Assembly (NCBI GenBank): GCA_964626565.1
Contig: CAZVFX010000219.1
Span: forward strand, 1-7,167
Length of the DNA stretch: 7,167 nucleotides
Source: CAZVFX01 sp964626565
GTDB taxonomy: Bacteria > Myxococcota_A > UBA9042 > CAIXZC01
Direction: 5' to 3'
Every line of letters begins with the position of its first letter. Position 1 is the stretch's first letter. The position numbers were made by a program, and so were the translations under genes. The notes under the pieces were generated by a model. The model was given only the letters and a program-made list of their open reading frames with translations. It did no database searches and was not told the DNA's origin. Positions 6,001 to 7,167 of the stretch are shown in pieces.

Positions 6001-7167
6001 TCCCCCAGAACTCATCCTGCGATGACGGCAACCCGTGTACCAACGACATCTGCCACAAGGACTCCGGATGTGAGCACGTAAACAACACCCTGCCATGCGA
6101 CGATGAGTCGGCTTGCACGCTGGGTGATGTCTGCGCGGGTGGGGAGTGCATCGGCCAGCCGGTCGTGTGTACCGACGGAAACATTTGCACCGACGACTTC
6201 TGCGACCCCGTCGCGGGATGCGTCAACAACGGCAACAACGCCGCGTGTGACGACGACAACTTGTGCACCATAGGCGACCAGTGCGATGGACAGGGCAATT
6301 GCGCGCCTGGAGCCCCGCTTGAATGCGGAGATCCCCCTGCTCCGACTTGCGACAATGGTGTCTTCATCACCTTCTCCTCCCCGGGCTTGTGCACGCAGGG
6401 CGACTGCGAGTACAACTCTCAGACCGTGGAATGCGCGTTTGGTTGCGATGCGGACACGGGATTGTGTTCGGGCGACCCCTGCCTGGGTGTCGTCTGCGAC
6501 TCGCCTCCGGCGATATGCTTGCAAAGCGAAGGCCAGTGCGTCGACGGGAGTTGCACATACGCACCCCTTCCGAACGGAGCTTCCTGCGACGACATGAACC
6601 TGTGTACAGAGGGCGACACGTGCCAGGAAGGTGCGTGCCAGGGCGGAGGGCCCAAGTCTTGCGACGATGGCAAGGTGTGCACGCTGGAGAACTGCGCCCC
6701 GGCTGAAGGCTGCATCTATGTCTACCTCGTCCAACCCTGCGATGATGGCGATGAGTGCACCACCCAGGACACCTGCTCCGAGGGCGAGTGCGTCGGCGGA
6801 GCACCGCCGAGCTGCGATGACGGCAACATCTGCACCGACGACTCCTGCGACCCGGCAACCGGATGCCTGAACACCAACAACGCAGCCGCGTGCTCCGACA
6901 ATAATGCGTGCACAACTGAAGACACGTGCCTCAACGGCGAGTGCGTCGGTGGCCCCACGCTGGAATGTAACGACGGCAACGCCTGCACCGACGACTCGTG
7001 CGACCCCGCCGTCGGTTGCGCAAACAGCAACAATACAGCCCAGTGCAACGACAATAACGCGTGCACCACAGAGGACACCTGTGCGGGCGGACAGTGTGTA
7101 GGCGGAGCACCGCCCAATTGCGATGACGGCAACGTCTGCACCGACGACTCGTGCGACCCCGCCATCG
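1..7167 (+). CDS. Giant repetitive cysteine-rich extracellular protein, internal fragment (both ends outside window)
   Basis: One frame, with codons beginning at position 3, is open across the entire window (about 2,388 codons) with no stop and no identifiable initiation site, so start, signal peptide and anchor must lie outside. Domain order is: five and a fraction 203-residue Cys-rich units (6-3530), one CTDC-like motif, a beta-rich acidic domain, calcium-binding loops with thrombospondin type 3 motifs, three beta domains of about 145 residues, then CTDC-like repeats to the right edge. Cysteines are dense and occur in sets of six per module, which is typical of disulfide-bonded exported proteins; I see no transmembrane stretch here. 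Synonymous variation between repeat copies, with conserved protein motifs, supports real coding. The likely role, by analogy with other giant repeat proteins, is a surface fibre, adhesin or matrix component; this is inference. It is not a recognisable named gene. Confidence 0.93.
6..614 (+). repeat. 609-nt Cys-rich unit 0 (modules A-E), F-type
   Basis: This is the first complete 203-residue unit in the window. Modules begin at cysteine codons 6 (A, 37 aa), 117 (B, 38 aa), 231 (C, 39 aa), 348 (D, 40 aa) and 468 (E, 49 aa). Every module follows the pattern C-x4-C-x(3,4)-CC-x(4,5)-C-x(7-9)-C, and A-D end in a Gly-rich tail before the next Cys. Module B carries GENGGQYRFGKKC. Module E is F-type (TTFGCYDGSS, ASWFKPGAK). 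Module C is the LDG...QCAGSGG variant. The residue before module A is Lys, preceded by a codon ending in AG, instead of the GA[KG] tail of the other E modules, so the upstream junction may differ. Confidence 0.95.
615..1223 (+). repeat. 609-nt Cys-rich unit 1, M-type
   Basis: This unit has the same five-module architecture, exactly 609 nt after unit 0 with no indel. Modules A and B belong to the KLACC / QEG...EEC subtype, as in units 0 and 3. Module C is the ADGAEK-x-EC variant, shared only with unit 4. Module D is the LSTDQCGEAQGT subtype. Module E is M-type (TSMGCHGPAS, FASWYKPGAK), with His-Gly-Pro replacing the Tyr-Asp-Gly or Tyr-Asp-Gln seen elsewhere. All 30 cysteines are kept. Confidence 0.95.
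1224..1832 (+). repeat. 609-nt Cys-rich unit 2, F-type
   Basis: This unit is in frame and 609 nt from its neighbours on both sides. Modules A and B are of the KVACC / LEG...EQC subtype that follows an M-type module E. Module C is the LDG...QCAGSGG variant, as in unit 0. Module D has LSADQCGEQGGAFNQG. Module E is F-type (TTFGCYDGSS, ASWFKPGAK) and very close to that of unit 0, two units away rather than one, showing that similarity alternates along the array. Confidence 0.95.
1833..2441 (+). repeat. 609-nt Cys-rich unit 3, M-type, start of recent duplication
   Basis: Modules A and B are of the KLACC / QEG...EEC subtype. Module C differs from all earlier copies: it has DKGSCC and LSGLQK...CLSSGG, and its closest relative in the window is module C of unit 5. 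From position 2196, in module D, the DNA becomes almost identical to unit 4. Module E is M-type with TTMGCYDQFSQ and a GAG instead of GAK tail. The tail before the next Cys therefore loses its usual Lys, a change shared only with unit 4. Confidence 0.95.
2196..3295 (+). repeat. Recent tandem duplication of a D-E-A-B block (2196-2686 and 2805-3295)
   Basis: The segment 2196-2686 matches 2805-3295 at an offset of 609 nt. By eye I find four differences over 491 bases (at 2211, 2264, 2298 and 2299 of the first copy), and 2300-2686 versus 2909-3295 is perfectly identical (387 bp). The block begins just inside module D and ends at the start of module C, and the C modules on either side are different. 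Other unit pairs show many synonymous differences, so this duplication or conversion event is much younger than the rest of the array. Confidence 0.95.
2442..3050 (+). repeat. 609-nt Cys-rich unit 4, M-type, near-duplicate of neighbours
   Basis: Modules A and B (KVACC, LEG...EQC, YRYGKKC) are nucleotide-identical to those of unit 5, while modules D and E are nearly identical to those of unit 3. Module C is the exception: it is the ADGAEK-x-EC variant otherwise seen only in unit 1. Two consecutive M-type E modules (units 3 and 4) break the F/M alternation, as expected if an extra block was inserted by unequal exchange. Confidence 0.95.
3051..3530 (+). repeat. Partial 609-nt unit 5, terminal and decayed
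   Basis: Modules A (3051), B (3162), C (3276) and D (3393) are present. The pattern then stops after the first six residues of module E (C-TQVE-C, 3513-3530) and passes into NPSGGDG. Modules A and B are identical at the DNA level to unit 4. Module C is the LTGLQK...CLGSGG variant. Module D is divergent (LPSGACMTGANLSKQEC), as often seen for the outermost copy of a tandem array, which is less homogenised. This marks the end of the array. Confidence 0.93.
3555..3662 (+). other. Single CTDC-like Cys motif after the 203-aa array
   Basis: The residues CDDNDACTDDLC, followed by ENHC and then GGGCDFC, match the CDDGN-x-CTxDxC pattern of Dictyostelium CTDC-type repeats common in deltaproteobacterial surface proteins. 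The same motif is amplified at the right end of the window (5763 onward), so this copy links the two Cys-rich regions. It sits directly after the truncated module E of unit 5 and probably acts as a short rigid spacer before the folded domain that follows. Confidence 0.7.
3666..4238 (+). other. Cysteine-poor acidic domain of unknown family, probably beta-rich
   Basis: This stretch of about 190 residues has few cysteines (PCVTEICP, VPCNSS, SACP, DCSPTTC). It is rich in alternating hydrophobic segments (YAITIKQAVVGL, TITVFETVVVGLEKW), which suggest beta strands. Two strongly acidic patches (DLDDDDPN; EGEEDEP) could bind calcium. The opening CNSSVWLELEPSG and ALFHFTM are weakly reminiscent of domains that precede PPC-like folds. 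I do not recognise a family. The change from the flanking repeats, with the reading frame kept, indicates a true globular insert. Confidence 0.5.
4254..4301 (+). other. EF-hand-like calcium loop (DPDGDGIVSNPEDSDC)
   Basis: The D-x-D-G-D-G-I pattern followed by acidic residues fits the calcium loop of dockerin or EF-hand-like motifs, preceded by the closely spaced cysteines of ECKCGC. No helices flank it as in a true EF-hand, and thrombospondin type 3 motifs follow within about 50 bases. It is therefore best read as part of one calcium-binding linker. Confidence 0.55.
4353..4493 (+). other. Thrombospondin type 3 repeats, two motifs
   Basis: The segment contains NPDQADTDSDGLGDACDNC and then NPAQEDSDANGLGDLCDFC. 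Both match the thrombospondin type 3 consensus N-x-x-Q-x-D-x-D-x-D-G-x-G-D-x-CD-x-C, in which Asp side chains wrap calcium ions and disulfides lock the wire-like fold. In the second motif an Asn replaces one Asp. Such repeats are frequent linkers in bacterial surface proteins, here placed between the unknown domain and the beta-domain triplet. Confidence 0.88.
4491..4919 (+). other. Beta domain I with beta-helix-like W-GIYF...YGGYN motif
   Basis: This domain of about 143 residues opens with CSNPIIL and contains FNYPPGTC and then DYYIIQM. A second part has GILTVGTSC...STPI, followed by NWSGIYFADYSTDD and TIIEYGGYNS. The second part reads like the G-x-LxVxGT...PI...W-x-GIyF...IxYGG rungs of bacterial right-handed parallel beta-helix proteins. 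Domain II, 435 nt downstream, repeats the same motifs in the same order, so the two arose by tandem duplication. Function is unknown; carbohydrate or surface binding would be typical for the fold. Confidence 0.6.
4920..5366 (+). other. Beta domain II, paralogue of domain I
   Basis: It opens with GTCEKPLSIGG and repeats the landmarks of domain I: SYPPGTC (Cys codon at 5019 versus 4584 in I), NYYMIEM, CPGIMSAGTPC, QWEGIYFTSYSTDN and CEIQYGGYNS. Spacing between equivalent landmarks is 432-435 nt. Sequence identity away from the landmarks is low, so the duplication is old. VDLNYCEIQYGGYN strongly resembles a beta-helix rung. Confidence 0.6.
5367..5759 (+). other. PPC-like (pre-peptidase C-terminal) beta-sandwich domain
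   Basis: The domain starts at CLHPKVID, keeping the C-x-x-P opening of domains I and II. It contains GSEVIYEFSPEEAGVYNIDL, then LDLLSSC, then IEIVLESGQKIFIVVDGV and PFTLEVDL. The order 'G-x-[DE]-V-x-Y-x-F...G-x-Y-x-[IV]-x-L...[IL]-x-L-x-x-G-x-x-x-[FY]-[IV]-[IV]-V-D-G...F-x-L-x-V' is characteristic of bacterial PPC-type domains found in secreted proteins. It is followed at once by the right-hand CTDC-like array. Confidence 0.7.
5763..6323 (+). repeat. CTDC-like Cys repeats, irregular left part
   Basis: Successive motifs start at Cys codons 5781 (CEDGNPCTTGFC), 5940 (CNDDVDCTTDSC), 6018 (CDDGNPCTNDIC), 6096 (CDDESACTLGDVC), 6168 (CTDGNICTDDFC) and 6246 (CDDDNLCTIGDQC). CTxDxCDP-type and CTxGDxC...GxC-type half-repeats tend to alternate, with half-repeat spacings of 72-78 nt. 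Cysteine pattern and DDGN loops match Dictyostelium CTDC-type repeats used as extended disulfide-linked stalks; the acidic loops may bind calcium. Confidence 0.85.
6324..6467 (+). other. Interposed Cys module (P-TCDNG...PGLC-x-x-G-x-C-x-Y...C-x-x-GC)
   Basis: The sequence PAPTCDNGVFITFSSPGLC followed by GDCEYNS, CAFGC and GLC differs from the CTDC motif. It matches a module I know from myxobacterial surface proteins, in the style of C-x-(D/G)-N...[YF]-x-S-PG-x-C-x-x-G-x-C-x-Y...C-x-x-GC. It interrupts the CTDC array without changing frame. Attribution to that family is from memory, not a search. Confidence 0.6.
6474..6584 (+). other. Second interposed Cys module (DPCLGVVCDSPP...GQC-x-x-G-x-CTY)
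   Basis: DPCLGVVCDSPPAIC followed by GQCVDGSCTYAPLPNG is a compact Cys module of the form C-x-GVxC-x-x-PPxxC...GxC-x-x-G-x-C-x-Y. It is common beside CTDC-like repeats in myxobacterial proteins. It leads straight into the CTDC motif at 6585. The pairing of this module with the preceding one suggests they were recruited together. Confidence 0.6.
6585..7167 (+). repeat. CTDC-like array with 153-nt (51-aa) period, extends past right edge
   Basis: A half-repeat (6585-6659, CDDMNLCTEGDTC) is followed by units at 6660-6812, 6813-6965 and 6966-7118 and a partial one from 7119. Each is 153 nt, with starts at Cys codons 6660, 6813, 6966 and 7119. A unit consists of CDDGN-x-CTDDSCDPA-x-GC, then CxDNNACTTEDTC and GECVGGxP. 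Similarity increases toward the right edge (6660 is more divergent, 6813 and 6966 are close), suggesting ongoing homogenisation that probably continues beyond the window. Confidence 0.92.

Noticed and set aside
5763..7167. EGF-like repeats, or a eukaryotic (slime mould) origin of the CTDC-like region
   Set aside because: The spacing CDDGN-x-CTxDxC does not fit EGF. CTDC-like motifs are also common in Myxococcota and relatives, and the GC-rich, uninterrupted giant frame is unlike the AT-rich genes of Dictyostelium.

Overview
The whole window lies inside one very large open reading frame on the + strand. The first complete codon is at position 3 and the last ends at 7166, about 2,388 codons. 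I read it codon by codon and found no stop. Neither the true start nor the true stop is in the window, so this is an internal piece of a giant cysteine-rich protein that is almost certainly exported. I see no RNA gene, promoter, terminator, mobile element, CRISPR array or second credible gene.

Organism: the DNA is GC-rich, intron-free and bacterial in style. Three protein signatures suggest a large-genome, predatory or multicellular-type bacterium, most likely Myxococcota, Bradymonadota or another former 'Deltaproteobacteria' lineage: CDDGN-x-CTxDxC repeats (Dictyostelium CTDC-like), thrombospondin type 3 calcium motifs, and C-x-GVxC...GxCxY modules. The ACC-xxDG-x-C...C...GG-x-Y modules of the left half also recall planctomycete surface proteins, so the phylum is an inference.

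Layout. (1) Positions 6-3530: a tandem array with an exact 609-nt (203-residue) period, five full units and one partial. Each unit is five six-cysteine modules (A-E) of 37, 38, 39, 40 and 49 residues, so 30 cysteines per unit. The array continues upstream. (2) 3531-3662: the array breaks off inside module E and runs into one CTDC-like motif. (3) 3666-4238: a cysteine-poor, probably beta-rich acidic domain of unknown family. (4) 4254-4493: calcium-binding Asp/Asn loops, including two thrombospondin type 3 motifs. (5) 4491-5759: three consecutive beta domains of about 145 residues. The first two are paralogous and carry a W-x-GIYF...YGGYN motif like right-handed beta-helix rungs; the third resembles pre-peptidase C-terminal (PPC) domains. 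(6) 5763-7167: CTDC-like repeats interrupted by two myxobacterial-style Cys modules, then locked into a 153-nt (51-residue) period that runs off the right edge.

Inference: the product looks like a long, disulfide-stiffened, calcium-stabilised surface fibre or adhesin, with two Cys-rich stalks separated by beta-domain heads. The most notable observation is the organisation of the 609-nt array. Modules D-E-A-B travel as linked blocks of two types, while module C varies independently. One D-E-A-B block has been duplicated very recently, with a 387-bp perfectly identical core.
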